A stretch of DNA of 64,000 bases. It comes from Brachionus manjavacas. Taxonomy: Eukaryota > Rotifera > Eurotatoria > Ploima > Brachionidae. Shown piece after piece: positions 23,906-32,654 of this stretch. The notes beneath the pieces are model-generated. The model was given only the letters and a program-made list of their open reading frames with translations, was not told where the DNA came from and did no database searches. The first letter of the stretch is position 1; the number at the start of each line of letters is the position of its first letter. The translations under genes and the position numbers were made by a program. Where the stretch lies: contig JAHQIY010000043.1 of the NCBI GenBank assembly GCA_019054805.1, forward strand, positions 62,001-126,000, written 5' to 3'.

Positions 23906-24046
23906 ATCTGAGTTCCTTATGAGAATAGTCTATTGATTGTTGCCTATAGAGCCGCTTGTGACAATGGCAGAAGTGAGAACTTTAGCGAAATTTGGGCAAA
24001 ATTAAAGCCGGACAGTGCCGGCTTTAAGTCTATGATTTAGAATGAA

Positions 24047-24901
24047 CTAATAAAGAATGGAGTAAAGTTGACGGCGGTATTTACCCGCGATCGGGTTACC
24101 TTGCCCAAGCGCAGCAAGTATATCCATAAATGACTTTTTCATTTCGCCATCTAGCGCGTTCAAATCAGTGCGCAAGGCGCTCCATAGAATCTCTAACGCT
24201 TCTTCGTCGCGATTTACCTGGTGATAATTAAGCGCAAGTTCGTTAGCCAGTTTTAGGTCACTTGGGTTTTGTGCCAATGCTTCTTCTAAAGACTGTATCT
24301 CTGGGCTGTTTGCTGCTTGCGCATGAAGCTCTAATTTAGCGACTAAGCCTTTGTAGTAATTATCTTGGTACTCAAGAGGGATATTTTCTAGTAGCAATTT
24401 AGCTTGGTCAAAATTCTGCGTTTCTAAATAGCAATCTGCCAGAGCAAGTTTTACATCGCCTTTTTGTTTCAATTCCTCGGCGATAGCTTCTAGAAGCGGC
24501 AGAGCTTGGGCATGTTGACCTGCTTGGATGAGCTCAAGTGCTTGCTTTAAGTTTAGTTCGTCTTGGCTAGGGAGATGTTTCGCTAGCATCTGTTGAATAG
24601 CTGCAATTGTCTGTGGACCACCAAGACCATCGACAGGCTGACCATTTACGAATAGGGCAATGGTAGGCAAGGCCTGAACACCAAACTGGCTTGCAATCGC
24701 TTGTTCCTGCTCGCAGTTCAAAAGAGCTAATGTGAAGGCTCCGTTATATTGCTGCGCTAGCATTTGCAGGTCAGGTATCACTTGCGCACTTTCTTCGCTC
24801 ATTGGCGCCCAAAAGTGGATTAGCACTGGGGTCTGCATTGACCCTTCTAGCACTTGGCGGAAGTTTTGTTCGTTTAGCTCAACAATAAATGGAGACTGCA
24901 T
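24047..24901 (-). CDS. cnoX: Chaperedoxin CnoX (YbbN), thioredoxin fold plus TPR
   Basis: 284-aa protein: an N-terminal thioredoxin-like domain (about 5-108) and a C-terminal TPR-like helical region (about 118-284). The family protects substrates and hands them to GroEL/DnaK after oxidative stress. The position of the redox motif reads WAPMSEES, with no cysteine, so disulfide chemistry at that site is impossible and a pure holdase role is likely. Context (qmcA/nfeD, ybbO) matches the E. coli ybb cluster. Confidence 0.9.
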   Translation of the reverse strand: MQSPFIVELNEQNFRQVLEGSMQTPVLIHFWAPMSEESAQVIPDLQMLAQQYNGAFTLALLNCEQEQAIASQFGVQALPTIALFVNGQPVDGLGGPQTIAAIQQMLAKHLPSQDELNLKQALELIQAGQHAQALPLLEAIAEELKQKGDVKLALADCYLETQNFDQAKLLLENIPLEYQDNYYKGLVAKLELHAQAANSPEIQSLEEALAQNPSDLKLANELALNYHQVNRDEEALEILWSALRTDLNALDGEMKKSFMDILAALGQGNPIAGKYRRQLYSILY

Positions 24902-25003
24902 CTATGAATTCCTTGCGACTTGTTCTATGGATCAAAGATATGGGCTAGGAGAGGAGAGTTCAAGGTAAGAGCTTGAATTTGAGATTATATTGTTGGCAGA
25001 AAC

Positions 25004-25030
25004 AAAAACACCGCCTGCAGTGGCGGTGTT
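25004..25030 (-). terminator. Intrinsic terminator on the minus strand
   Basis: AACACCGCC (25007-25015) pairs with GGCGGTGTT (25022-25030), followed on the minus strand by TTTTTG. It lies 200 bp downstream of ybbO and directly after a possible 21-codon ORF (25066-25131). Confidence 0.85.
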
Positions 25031-25065
25031 AATGTTCTCCCGAAAGGGTAAGCGAAGGTGTCTAT

Positions 25066-25131
25066 AAAACGATAAACAACGTTAGCGCAACACCCACACT
25101 CAGCCAGTTTAACTGGTTTAAAGTCATATTA
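25066..25131 (-). CDS. Possible 21-aa membrane microprotein
   Basis: A minus-strand ATG (25131) opens a frame of 21 codons ending TAG (25066). The peptide is MTLNQLNWLSVGVALTLFIV plus L, a single hydrophobic segment. There is no Shine-Dalgarno; instead TATAAT lies just before the ATG, which could give a leaderless mRNA. A strong terminator follows 35 bp later. Evidence is suggestive only. Confidence 0.3.
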
Positions 25132-25231
25132 TTATACCGAATGTAGCGCTTGAATTTTATAACTAGGGCTTGCCCTAAGTGTTAATCTAACGTCTTATTG
25201 TTACGGAATAATTACAAAGTTGCAGAAAATA

Positions 25232-26059
25232 TCATGCAGCTTGTCGCAATATTTTGTCTAATGTTCGGGTTGGCAGTAGGCGCTTTAAAATAGCAAACAC
25301 CTTAGTTGGCGTAGTAATACGGTAACGAATCTTAGGCCTTTTCGCTTCTAGCGCATGAACAAGGGGATCTATGCACGATTCTGCTGGCAAAACAAACGCA
25401 TTGCTTGAGGTGTCGTTGTTCAGCCTTTCCATTTGTTGACGGTATTGCTTTTCATGGGCACTGCCTTCAACTGTGATCCATTTCTTAAAGGCGATAAGGG
25501 CATTAGAGCGAAACTCGGTTTCAATTGGACCTGGCTCTATCAGGCTTATGTGGATATCGGTATCCATGAGTTCGAGTCTTAACGTGTCGCTCCAACCTTC
25601 AATCGCAAACTTAGAAGCATTGTATGCACCGCGATACTTCATCGCCGCAAAGCCGAGCACGGAACTGTTTTGAACAATTCGGCCATAACCTTGTTTGCGC
25701 ATGGTTGGAAGGAGTTCACATACCAATTGGTGCCAACCAAAAAAATTGGCTTCGAACTGTTCTCTTAAACCATCGGTAGGCAGGTCTTCTAACGCACCAG
25801 GTTGGCCATAAGCCCCATTATTAAACAGAGCATCAAGCTTGCCATTGGTGAGTGCTAATGCTTGCTCTACCCCTTTGGTAATGCTCTGGCTGTCTGCAAG
25901 ATCAATCTGGATGCAGGTGAGACCTTCTGCTTGCAGTCTTTCAACGTCTTGTTGTTGGCGACAAGATGCAATGACTTGATAGCCTCGCTTATGTAGAGCG
26001 TGGGCACAGACATAGCCAATTCCAGTTGAACAGCCCGTAATTAATATCGATTTATCCAT
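25232..26059 (-). CDS. ybbO: SDR-family oxidoreductase (YbbO-like)
   Basis: 275-aa short-chain dehydrogenase. The N-terminal cofactor motif is TGCSTGIGYVC (about 8-18), then NNGAYG (about 85-90), a catalytic Ser in SSVLGF (about 138) and YNASK (about 151-155). Known: E. coli YbbO is an NADP-dependent aldehyde/retinol reductase, and the position near cnoX matches. The true substrate is unknown. Confidence 0.85.
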   Translation of the reverse strand: MDKSILITGCSTGIGYVCAHALHKRGYQVIASCRQQQDVERLQAEGLTCIQIDLADSQSITKGVEQALALTNGKLDALFNNGAYGQPGALEDLPTDGLREQFEANFFGWHQLVCELLPTMRKQGYGRIVQNSSVLGFAAMKYRGAYNASKFAIEGWSDTLRLELMDTDIHISLIEPGPIETEFRSNALIAFKKWITVEGSAHEKQYRQQMERLNNDTSSNAFVLPAESCIDPLVHALEAKRPKIRYRITTPTKVFAILKRLLPTRTLDKILRQAA

Positions 26060-26105
26060 CGCGATCTAACCCGTTGATTCTTTTAATTGGAGTTAGGTTA
26101 CTGGA

Positions 26106-27020
26106 TTATTCATGGTGTTGTAACAAGTTTTTTAGTGCAGGTTCAAGGCGTGAGTAACTGAAGCGAAATCCGAGTTCAGTTAACTTCTTGGGTTTGGCTC
26201 TAATACTGTCGAACAGTAGTACTGAGCTTTCTCCCATCGCCAATGACATTACCCATTTAGGCGTGAAAAGAAGGTGTGGACGCTTGAGCGTTTTAGCTAA
26301 TGTTTGGCTGAACTGCTTATTCGACACAGGGTGCGGCGCACAGAGATTAAACTCCCCGTGAGCATGGGGTGTTTCGAGCAAGTAGATAATACCGCGGACC
26401 ATATCTAGCATATGAATCCAAGGCATATATTGGCGACCATGCCCCAATGGTCCGCCTAGCCCTAAACGGTAAGGAGGAAGCATTTTAAATAGTGCTCCCC
26501 CTTGTGGAGCGAGCACCACGCCAGTGCGCAAAATACAAACACGTGTCATCTCAGAACGGGCACGGTTGGCAATTTGTTCCCACTTACTGCATACGTGGTG
26601 TGGAAAACCCTGACAATTTACATGCAGGCTTTCGTCAAAAGGGTGCTCTTGTTGATCGCCGTAGTAGCCTACCGCAGAACCACTGATAAAAACTTCTGGT
26701 GGGGTAGTACTGGCATGAATAAGCTCAACTAAGGTTTCAGTCAGTTTCCAGCGACTGTCGCAGATGTTTTTTTTCTGCTTTTTAGTCCAACGCTTATTAG
26801 CGATCGGTTCTCCTGCGAGGTTGATGACGGCATCAAAATCGTTGAGGTGATGAAAATCATCCAGTGAAGAAATGTAAGTGACATTGCCCATATCTGTATG
26901 GCTAAGGACCATTTTGGCATGTCTTGGCTCACGAGTAAGCAAGACTACTTCATGAGTAGTTAAATGCTTTAGCAATTCTCGACCAATGAAGCCGGTTCCC
27001 CCAGTGAGCAATACCTTCAT
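26106..27020 (-). CDS. yfcH: NAD(P)-binding epimerase-like protein, TIGR01777 family (YfcH)
   Basis: 304-aa extended-SDR protein. I chose ATG 27020 (MKVLLTGGTGFIG), because GAGG lies 8 bases upstream and the dinucleotide motif starts at residue 7; a longer frame from 27068 is unlikely. The family pattern NLAGEPIANKRWT and the C-terminal DUF1731-like segment (LLFDSIRAKPKKLTELGF) are visible. Function in cells is not established. Confidence 0.85.
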   Translation of the reverse strand: MKVLLTGGTGFIGRELLKHLTTHEVVLLTREPRHAKMVLSHTDMGNVTYISSLDDFHHLNDFDAVINLAGEPIANKRWTKKQKKNICDSRWKLTETLVELIHASTTPPEVFISGSAVGYYGDQQEHPFDESLHVNCQGFPHHVCSKWEQIANRARSEMTRVCILRTGVVLAPQGGALFKMLPPYRLGLGGPLGHGRQYMPWIHMLDMVRGIIYLLETPHAHGEFNLCAPHPVSNKQFSQTLAKTLKRPHLLFTPKWVMSLAMGESSVLLFDSIRAKPKKLTELGFRFSYSRLEPALKNLLQHHE

Positions 27021-27250
27021 TCCTAATCCTCTTTTTTGTGCAGAGCAGACAAGTCCAATTTTAACCATAGTGAACTATTGTTACTAATTATAGTTACTTA
27101 GCAGCAAATGTGATCACTCGTGGCAATATCACAAAATTCACATTTTGTTACGTTTATCCTTATCGACGTTGCGGGTATCACATAAGAAAGCGAAATTGTT
27201 TGCCATGCTAGAGAAAAGATTAGCGATTAACTGACTTGCAAGGAGGTTCA
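27021..27250. promoter_or_regulatory. Divergent region yfcH / DUF1538 operon
   Basis: 230 bp, AT-rich. The segment near 27104-27145 contains TGTGATCAC, TATCACA and TTCACATTTTG, partial CRP-like half-sites without proper spacing. No gene is seen. Confidence 0.35.
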
Positions 27251-27985
27251 GTGGAAGCAGCGACGGCGTTGTTTAAAGCGCTATTAGGAAGTTTACGGGA
27301 TCTATTACCCATTATTGTTGTCATCGCTTTTTTTCAGCTTGTTGTATTGCAAGAGCCTCTCCCCAATTTATTGTCTATTTTGTTTGGTCTTGTATTAGTT
27401 GTCTTTGGCTTAACGTTTTTTATCTTTGGTCTAGAGATGGGCTTATTCCCTATCGGTGAAACCATGGCCCAAGCTTTTGCTCGTAAGGGAAGCGTATTTT
27501 GGCTGCTCATATTTGCATTTTGTTTAGGCTTTGGTACCACCGTTGCAGAGCCCGCATTAACTGCTGTTGCTGATGAAGCGGCAGAAGTGGCTGCAGAAGG
27601 AGGGATGATTCTTCACAACGAGGAGTCTATGGAGGAGTACGCCAACGGATTGCGCTACACCGTCGCACTGTCGGTCGGGATTGCGATTTTACTCGGCGTG
27701 TTGCGCATTCTCAAAGGGTGGCCCATCCAATATATGATTATTGGCGGGTATATCGGTGTGGTGGTTCTTACTATGTTTGCGCCACAGAGCATTATTGGTG
27801 TTGCTTATGATTCTGGTGGAGTGACGACCTCAACCATTACTGTGCCTCTGGTGACAGCGCTTGGTGTCGGCCTTGCTTCGGCAATTAAAGGGCGCAATCC
27901 AATGATAGATGGATTTGGGTTGATTGCTTTCGCTTCACTGTTACCCATGATGTTTGTGATGGTCTACGGAATGGTGGTGGCATGA
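27251..27985 (+). CDS. DUF1538 membrane protein, first copy
   Basis: About 244 aa, highly hydrophobic, with several membrane segments. I chose GTG 27251, preceded by AGGAGG 4 bases away; a TTG at 27236 lies upstream of that site. Family signatures: [26 protein letters not shown], and a block around [16 protein letters not shown] followed by [20 protein letters not shown]. First of four genes joined by overlaps (DUF1538, DUF1538, P-II-like, CBS). The family has no assigned function; the conserved polar motifs within membrane segments suggest a transporter. Paralogous to the next gene. Confidence 0.85.
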   Translation: MEAATALFKALLGSLRDLLPIIVVIAFFQLVVLQEPLPNLLSILFGLVLVVFGLTFFIFGLEMGLFPIGETMAQAFARKGSVFWLLIFAFCLGFGTTVAEPALTAVADEAAEVAAEGGMILHNEESMEEYANGLRYTVALSVGIAILLGVLRILKGWPIQYMIIGGYIGVVVLTMFAPQSIIGVAYDSGGVTTSTITVPLVTALGVGLASAIKGRNPMIDGFGLIAFASLLPMMFVMVYGMVVA

Positions 27986-28776
27986 TCGGTTGGACTCATT
28001 TCATAGATACCTTCATTGGTACGATTACCGATGTATTACCGATCGCCACCATCATTTTTGGCTTTCAGTTTGCCGTTCTTAGACGGCCAGTGACTAATCT
28101 ACCAAAAGTCATTCTTGGCTTTTTTTACGTAATTCTTGGTCTATCACTATTTTTACTTGGCCTCGATTTGGCACTGTTTCCTCTTGGCGAAACCATGGCA
28201 CAGCAGCTTACCGCTCCAAGCTTTATTCAGCAGTTCAAGCTCTCTGCAGGAACTGTGTTCGAATGGATGGATTACTACTGGGTTTATCTGTTTGCCTTCT
28301 TCATTGGCTTTAGCACCACGATTGCAGAGCCTTCTCTGATAGCCGTGGCGATTAAAGCCAATCAGGTTTCTGGTGGGAGTATCAGTGTCAATGGATTAAG
28401 AATTGCAGTGGCGATTGGTGTTGCGGTGGGTATTTCTTTAGGCAGCTACCGGATTGTCGTAGGTGATCCCATTCATTACTACATTATTGTTGGTTACATC
28501 GTAGTAGTAATACAAACCTTTTATGCACCAAAGCTTATTATCCCCCTTGCTTACGACTCCGGCGGGGTGACGACTTCTACAGTCACGGTTCCGTTAGTCG
28601 CGGCGTTAGGTTTAGGGTTGGCCTCGACGGTTCCGGGGCGCAATCCAATGATAGATGGTTTTGGACTGATAGCGTTCGCTAGTTTATTTCCCATGATTTC
28701 GGTCATGGGGTATGCACAAATCACTCAGCGGTTAAACAAGGGTGCTGAGCGGGAGGATGAAGAAAATGCGCTTTAA
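27982..28776 (+). CDS. DUF1538 membrane protein, second copy
   Basis: 264 aa, paralogous to the preceding protein. The same blocks recur: [44 protein letters not shown] and [20 protein letters not shown]. Its ATG overlaps the previous stop by 4 bases, which implies coupled synthesis and probably a heterodimer or pseudo-twofold unit. The conserved T-T-x-A-E-P and DSGGVTTST motifs within hydrophobic surroundings resemble substrate- or ion-binding loops (inference). Function unknown. Confidence 0.87.
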   Translation: MIGWTHFIDTFIGTITDVLPIATIIFGFQFAVLRRPVTNLPKVILGFFYVILGLSLFLLGLDLALFPLGETMAQQLTAPSFIQQFKLSAGTVFEWMDYYWVYLFAFFIGFSTTIAEPSLIAVAIKANQVSGGSISVNGLRIAVAIGVAVGISLGSYRIVVGDPIHYYIIVGYIVVVIQTFYAPKLIIPLAYDSGGVTTSTVTVPLVAALGLGLASTVPGRNPMIDGFGLIAFASLFPMISVMGYAQITQRLNKGAEREDEENAL

Positions 28777-29116
28777 ATTGTTATTGGCTTTCGTTGAAGA
28801 CAGTAAAACAGACGTGGTGCTTGATGCCGCTCGTAAGGCTGGAGCGACAGGCGCAACAGTGATCAATAACGCGAGAGGGGAGGGGCTGAATCAAAAGAAA
28901 ACCTTTTTTGGTCTCACCCTAGATGTACAGAAAGACGTTTTGTTGTTTGTTGTTGAAGAACATTTATCCCGACATATTTTAGAGACGATTGGCGAAGTCG
29001 GAGAGTTTGACCAAGAGTCAGGCCAAGGGATTGCGGTTCAGATTGATATTGAAGATGCTGTTGGAGTCGCACATCAAGTCGAGAAGTTAACAAAAGTGGT
29101 AGAGGATGAGTTATGA
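28766..29116 (+). CDS. P-II-like (GlnB-fold) regulatory protein
   Basis: 116 aa from ATG 28766 ([12 protein letters not shown]), which has GGGAGG 9 bases upstream within the end of the previous gene. The alternating strand/helix pattern, a T-loop-like segment (about 29-50, GATVINNARGEGLNQKKTFFGLTL) and the late IDIEDAVGVAHQVEK segment fit the P-II/GlnB-like superfamily. Encoded with two membrane proteins, it probably gates or senses for them, as P-II-type partners do for other transporters (inference). No classical uridylylation-loop sequence is obvious. Confidence 0.75.
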   Translation: MRFKLLLAFVEDSKTDVVLDAARKAGATGATVINNARGEGLNQKKTFFGLTLDVQKDVLLFVVEEHLSRHILETIGEVGEFDQESGQGIAVQIDIEDAVGVAHQVEKLTKVVEDEL

Positions 29117-29517
29117 GCACACACAAGAAGGTTCGAGTACGGGATGTAATGACCAACAACTATGTCGTCATTGATGGCTTAACAACGGTAAAAGAAGGTA
29201 TTCAGCTAGCTCGTAGCCACGAAGTTAAAGCGCTGGTGGTGAATAAGCGTAATGAAGATGATGAATACGGATTGGTATTGATGAATGACATCGCTAAAAA
29301 AGTGCTCGCGCAAAACCGTTCTCCAGATCGCACTAACATCTATGAGATTATGACTAAGCCCGCGTTATCGGTCGATCCTGATATGAATGTAAAATACTGC
29401 GCCCGTTTGTTTGAGCGCTTTGGTATTAGCCGAGCGCCAGTGATTGAAGCAGGTAAAATCATCGGAATGGTCAGTTACAACAACATCGTCATTAACGGCA
29501 TGGTACATGATGACTAA
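29113..29517 (+). CDS. CBS-pair protein
   Basis: 134 aa, essentially two CBS motifs: about 8-66 (VRDVMTNNYVVIDG ... LVLMNDIAKKVL) and 76-132 (YEIMTKPALSVDP ... GMVSYNNIVINGMV). CBS pairs bind adenine nucleotides and act as sensors. The ATG overlaps the P-II-like stop by 4 bases, so it is the fourth member of the DUF1538 operon and probably a second regulatory input. No terminator is obvious before yfcE, 50 bp away. Confidence 0.88.
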   Translation: MSTHKKVRVRDVMTNNYVVIDGLTTVKEGIQLARSHEVKALVVNKRNEDDEYGLVLMNDIAKKVLAQNRSPDRTNIYEIMTKPALSVDPDMNVKYCARLFERFGISRAPVIEAGKIIGMVSYNNIVINGMVHDD

Positions 29518-29567
29518 CAGCCGAAGAGTGCGTAGAATCTCCTCATTATTTTTAAGGAGATGATGTC

Positions 29568-30116
29568 GTGAAACTCTTTTTTGCCTCTGACTTGCATGGC
29601 TGTTTGCCTGCAACCCAGCAAGTTCTTGCTGAATATGAAAAATCTGGTGCTGAGACGCTAGTACTACTTGGGGACATATTAAATCATGGCCCACGTAATC
29701 CTGTCCCTGAAGGTTACAATCCTCCAGCGGTGAGTGAGCTGCTCAATCAATATGCTGACCAAATCATTGCGGTGCGTGGTAATTGTGACAGTGAAGTCGA
29801 TCAGATGCTGCTCTCGTTTCCCATGATGATGGATTACGCTTGGGTGTTGTTAGAATCCGGACAGCGACTGTTTTTAACTCATGGTCATCTCTACAACTCC
29901 AGTAAGCGCCCAGCGCTAAAGCAGGGGGATGTATTGGCTCACGGGCATACCCATATTCCTGTGGCTCAGCGAGAGGGTGAGCAGTTTATCTTTAACCCGG
30001 GCTCAATCACCTTTCCGCGCAATGGATTTTCTGCCAGTTACGGTTTGTTAGAAGGTAATGAACTTAAAGTCGTGACTTTCTCCGGTGAGGTACTGGCCTC
30101 AGCACTTATCAACTAA
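29568..30116 (+). CDS. yfcE: Phosphodiesterase YfcE
   Basis: 182-aa calcineurin-like metallophosphoesterase. The metal-site motifs are complete: SDLHG (8-12), GDILNHGPRNP (about 39-49), RGNCDSE (about 71-77), THGHLYN (about 104) and AHGHTHIP (about 126). Start is GTG 29568 with AAGGAGA 7 bases upstream. E. coli YfcE hydrolyses phosphodiesters in vitro; the cellular substrate is unknown. Confidence 0.92.
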   Translation: MKLFFASDLHGCLPATQQVLAEYEKSGAETLVLLGDILNHGPRNPVPEGYNPPAVSELLNQYADQIIAVRGNCDSEVDQMLLSFPMMMDYAWVLLESGQRLFLTHGHLYNSSKRPALKQGDVLAHGHTHIPVAQREGEQFIFNPGSITFPRNGFSASYGLLEGNELKVVTFSGEVLASALIN

Positions 30117-30135
30117 GTATTCAGCCAAAATGAAA

Positions 30136-30162
30136 CAAAGGCAGCTCAGTGAGCTGCCTTTG
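30136..30162. terminator. Bidirectional terminator yfcE / Rdx gene
   Basis: CAAAGGCAGCTCA (30136-30148) and TGAGCTGCCTTTG (30150-30162) form a perfect 13-bp stem between convergent genes. Confidence 0.85.
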
Positions 30163-30176
30163 TATTTAACTTCGCA

Positions 30177-30455
30177 CTATTTTGAATCTGAATGACCTAA
30201 GTCTCTTTCTGGGTCGATGATATCGCGCACTTTTTGCTTCAGTATTTTCGCTTCTGGGAATCCGCCGTCGCGTTTGCGTTCCCATATAAGCTGACCATTA
30301 CAATGAATCTCAAAGCGGCCTCCCGTGTCTGGGTGGAGAGATACTGTCTCTATCTCTTCACTAAAAGTATGCAGCAGCTCTTGAGATAGCCAGGTAGAAC
30401 GTAGCATCCAATTACATTGGCGGCAGTAGTAAATGTCAATGACGGCTTTATCCAT
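30177..30455 (-). CDS. SelT/SelW/SelH (Rdx) family protein, cysteine form
   Basis: 92 aa from ATG 30455 (MDKAVIDIYYC), which fits the family and has AAGGGAA upstream. It carries a thioredoxin-like CRQC motif (C11, C14) where animal homologues have selenocysteine, and the family segment GGRFEIHCNGQLIWERK. A redox or chaperone role is presumed; function is unproven in bacteria. It is 10 bp downstream of the TSUP transporter, so probably co-transcribed. Confidence 0.87.
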   Translation of the reverse strand: MDKAVIDIYYCRQCNWMLRSTWLSQELLHTFSEEIETVSLHPDTGGRFEIHCNGQLIWERKRDGGFPEAKILKQKVRDIIDPERDLGHSDSK

Positions 30456-30465
30456 AAAAATTCCC

Positions 30466-31221
30466 TTAAAACAAAAGCTTGATACCAACGGCGAAAGTCA
30501 GTATTTCAAAACATATCTTGATGAATTGGGTGCTGTAACGAGTGGTTAGGTAAGCGCCTAAGCTACCGCCAACGAATGAGCCTAGCAGCAGGGCAGGTAA
30601 CCAAGGCCAATAAACCGGAGCGCCAGCTTGAACTATCGCTATGCCGCCAATGCCATTCCAGAATAGGCCGACACACAACATGGTGAGCGCAACAGCCTGT
30701 TTATAGCTGTAACCGAACCAGCGGACTAAAAACAGCGTGACCAATAAGCCCGAGCCTGCCGTCAGCGAACCGTTAATCACTCCGATGAGCATTAAACCTA
30801 ATCCACCAATTATCCAACCTTTGGTGTCGCGATTTAACGACAGTTCTTGTTGCCCAAGCTGCTTTTTAAAACGGGAATAGATACCAAGGCACAAGATCAT
30901 TCCACCGAGCAATTTCTCAGCAAGGTCACCGGGAATCAGCAAGACAATATTGGCGCCAATAATGACCCCTATGCTTCCCACACAAATAAGATACAAAGCT
31001 ACTTGGTAACTGAAACTTTTCTGTTTGATGTGGGTGTAGGCAGCCCCGAGACCAAGGGCGACACTGGCGATCTTGTGGGTAGCTAAAGCGATAGAGAAAG
31101 GCAGACCAAAGAAAATGAGCAGTGGGAATTGCAGTAACCCGGCACCACCACCAGAGAGTGAGGCGAGTGTATTCGCAATAAGTGAGCCCAATAACAGGCC
31201 GAAGGTGTTTATCCAATCCAT
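30466..31221 (-). CDS. TSUP-family (TauE/SafE) membrane transporter (YfcA-like)
   Basis: 251-aa protein with about eight membrane segments and the TSUP pattern of two related halves (SGGGAGLLQFPLLI near residue 22 and GVINGSLTAGSGLLV near 145). I start it at ATG 31221, since the earlier in-frame ATG at 31245 lies inside the toxS terminator. The family exports or imports sulfur-containing or organic anions; the substrate is unknown. Shares a transcript with the Rdx gene. Confidence 0.87.
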   Translation of the reverse strand: MDWINTFGLLLGSLIANTLASLSGGGAGLLQFPLLIFFGLPFSIALATHKIASVALGLGAAYTHIKQKSFSYQVALYLICVGSIGVIIGANIVLLIPGDLAEKLLGGMILCLGIYSRFKKQLGQQELSLNRDTKGWIIGGLGLMLIGVINGSLTAGSGLLVTLFLVRWFGYSYKQAVALTMLCVGLFWNGIGGIAIVQAGAPVYWPWLPALLLGSFVGGSLGAYLTTRYSTQFIKICFEILTFAVGIKLLF

Positions 31222-31229
31222 ATGAAAAA

Positions 31230-31254
31230 AGAAAAGGGGCATCATGCCCCTTTA
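31230..31254 (-). terminator. toxS terminator
   Basis: AAAGGGGCAT (31233-31242) and ATGCCCCTTT (31244-31253) form the stem. On the minus strand it is followed by TTCTTTTTTC. It ends toxRS just before the transporter gene. Confidence 0.88.
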
Positions 31255-31260
31255 TTGAAT

Positions 31261-31776
31261 TTAGTTAGAAAATAGAACGGTAGAGCCGTGACTTAGGCTC
31301 GTCAGTAGCAGTGTCTTTTCATTAACAATATCGATACGACGGCTTTGCTGAGCATCCATCTTAAAGATCTGAGTAATCAAGTCTAACTGCTCCGCGGTAA
31401 AGTCTTTACTTTGCGCAGAAGAAACATCTTTAAACTCTGTCGGAGATACCAACAGGTAGTTATCACTGATGTCCCACTCACCAGTCTCAGAGATGTTTAT
31501 CACGCTCTCTGTCTTAGCATTGAAAGGGTACAAACGCACTGTCGCTACACGGATGTAAGTGTTGTTTGGTAAGTACTTAACGTTCGATACCACATCGACT
31601 TTGCGAAGTGAGCCAACAGACTCTTCTTGAAGCGGCTCAGTGATAACCGTCACCATCTTAGACTGCCACTCTTTTGAAGTAAGAACCTGTTCAACTTTAA
31701 GGTCACTGCCCCAGTATAACCAAGCGCTAAATACAGCGGAGATAACAAGTAGGCTAGCTGCAATTTTTTGATTCAT
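31261..31776 (-). CDS. toxS: ToxS, periplasmic partner of ToxR
   Basis: 171 aa from ATG 31776, 12 bp after toxR; a frame extending to 31797 would overlap toxR and is rejected. A short cytoplasmic end and one N-terminal membrane helix (about 5-23) are followed by a periplasmic domain. ToxS stabilises and activates ToxR in the inner membrane. The adjacent pair and the order toxR-toxS divergent from htpG are the standard Vibrio arrangement. Confidence 0.95.
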   Translation of the reverse strand: MNQKIAASLLVISAVFSAWLYWGSDLKVEQVLTSKEWQSKMVTVITEPLQEESVGSLRKVDVVSNVKYLPNNTYIRVATVRLYPFNAKTESVINISETGEWDISDNYLLVSPTEFKDVSSAQSKDFTAEQLDLITQIFKMDAQQSRRIDIVNEKTLLLTSLSHGSTVLFSN

Positions 31777-31787
31777 CGGTGTACTTC

Positions 31788-32654
31788 CTACTGGCAAACT
31801 TTACTGAGATCTTGTTGCTCTGCGAAGATACGCAACGTGATATTTTCACCTGAATTATCCAAAGAGTGGATGTAGTTCAGGATAAGTTGATTGTTCTGAC
31901 CACCTGTTGCGATCACTTCCACTGGAGCCAGTGCTTCAACATGTGTTTCATTGTACTTCTTCACACACTGCTCGATTGACGGGTACCACTTGCTTAGATC
32001 TGGATGATTCATAGGCGCTTTGACAACCGTGTTATCGAAGACAGCTAACTGCCTGAACTTAGATTCAGCAGGGTTAGTAAATAAGATGACACACAAAGGA
32101 ATCAGTATCGCTACTACAATCAGCAGTTTAGATAGCAATGAGCTTGGCTTACGAACCGGAACTTGTGTTTCTGCTGCTTCATTGACTGAGCTACCTGCTT
32201 TTGGAGCGGCAGGTGCTTCAACTGTCTCTTCAACTTTGATTTGCTCGGTAACTTCAACGGCTTCTACCTCTGAGTTTTCTTCCTCAAGGGATTCACCACT
32301 CATTAGTGTGGTTGCGCGCTCTACAGAACAAATCAATTGATAACCACGTTTTGGCACCGTTTTTACGAACATCGGTGACTTTGTAGAGTCTTTGAGTAGT
32401 TTTCGCAGTGTAGAAATTGCTTGAGTCAAGCTTGAGTCATCAACTTCGAAGCCTTGTTTACGCCAAACAAAGTCATGCAGATCGTTACGAGAAACAATCT
32501 CGCTTGGCTTCTCACACAGCAACAGCAGGATACGGCTTTCGTTGCTACCTAAACGAATTAGCTCGTTGTTATTCTCTTTGTCGACGAGAGAGTTGGTGTT
32601 TGGGTCAAAGGTAAATCTATTATCAAGATTAAACTTAGTACCTATGTTACTCAT
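31788..32654 (-). CDS. toxR: Transmembrane transcriptional regulator ToxR
   Basis: 288-aa inner-membrane regulator. N-terminal OmpR-type winged helix (about 10-110, with VDDSSLTQAISTLRKLLKD and VPKRGYQLI), a proline- and glutamate-rich linker (about 120-170), a membrane helix (about 175-196) and a periplasmic domain. ToxR controls porin genes and the response to bile and osmolarity in vibrios; the two OmpU-like porins here are natural targets. Ancestral ToxR occurs across the genus and does not itself mark a pathogen. Confidence 0.95.
   Translation of the reverse strand: MSNIGTKFNLDNRFTFDPNTNSLVDKENNNELIRLGSNESRILLLLCEKPSEIVSRNDLHDFVWRKQGFEVDDSSLTQAISTLRKLLKDSTKSPMFVKTVPKRGYQLICSVERATTLMSGESLEEENSEVEAVEVTEQIKVEETVEAPAAPKAGSSVNEAAETQVPVRKPSSLLSKLLIVVAILIPLCVILFTNPAESKFRQLAVFDNTVVKAPMNHPDLSKWYPSIEQCVKKYNETHVEALAPVEVIATGGQNNQLILNYIHSLDNSGENITLRIFAEQQDLSKVCQ

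Noticed and set aside
27104-27145. CRP site upstream of the DUF1538 operon
   Set aside because: Half-sites are present but at the wrong spacing for a CRP dyad.
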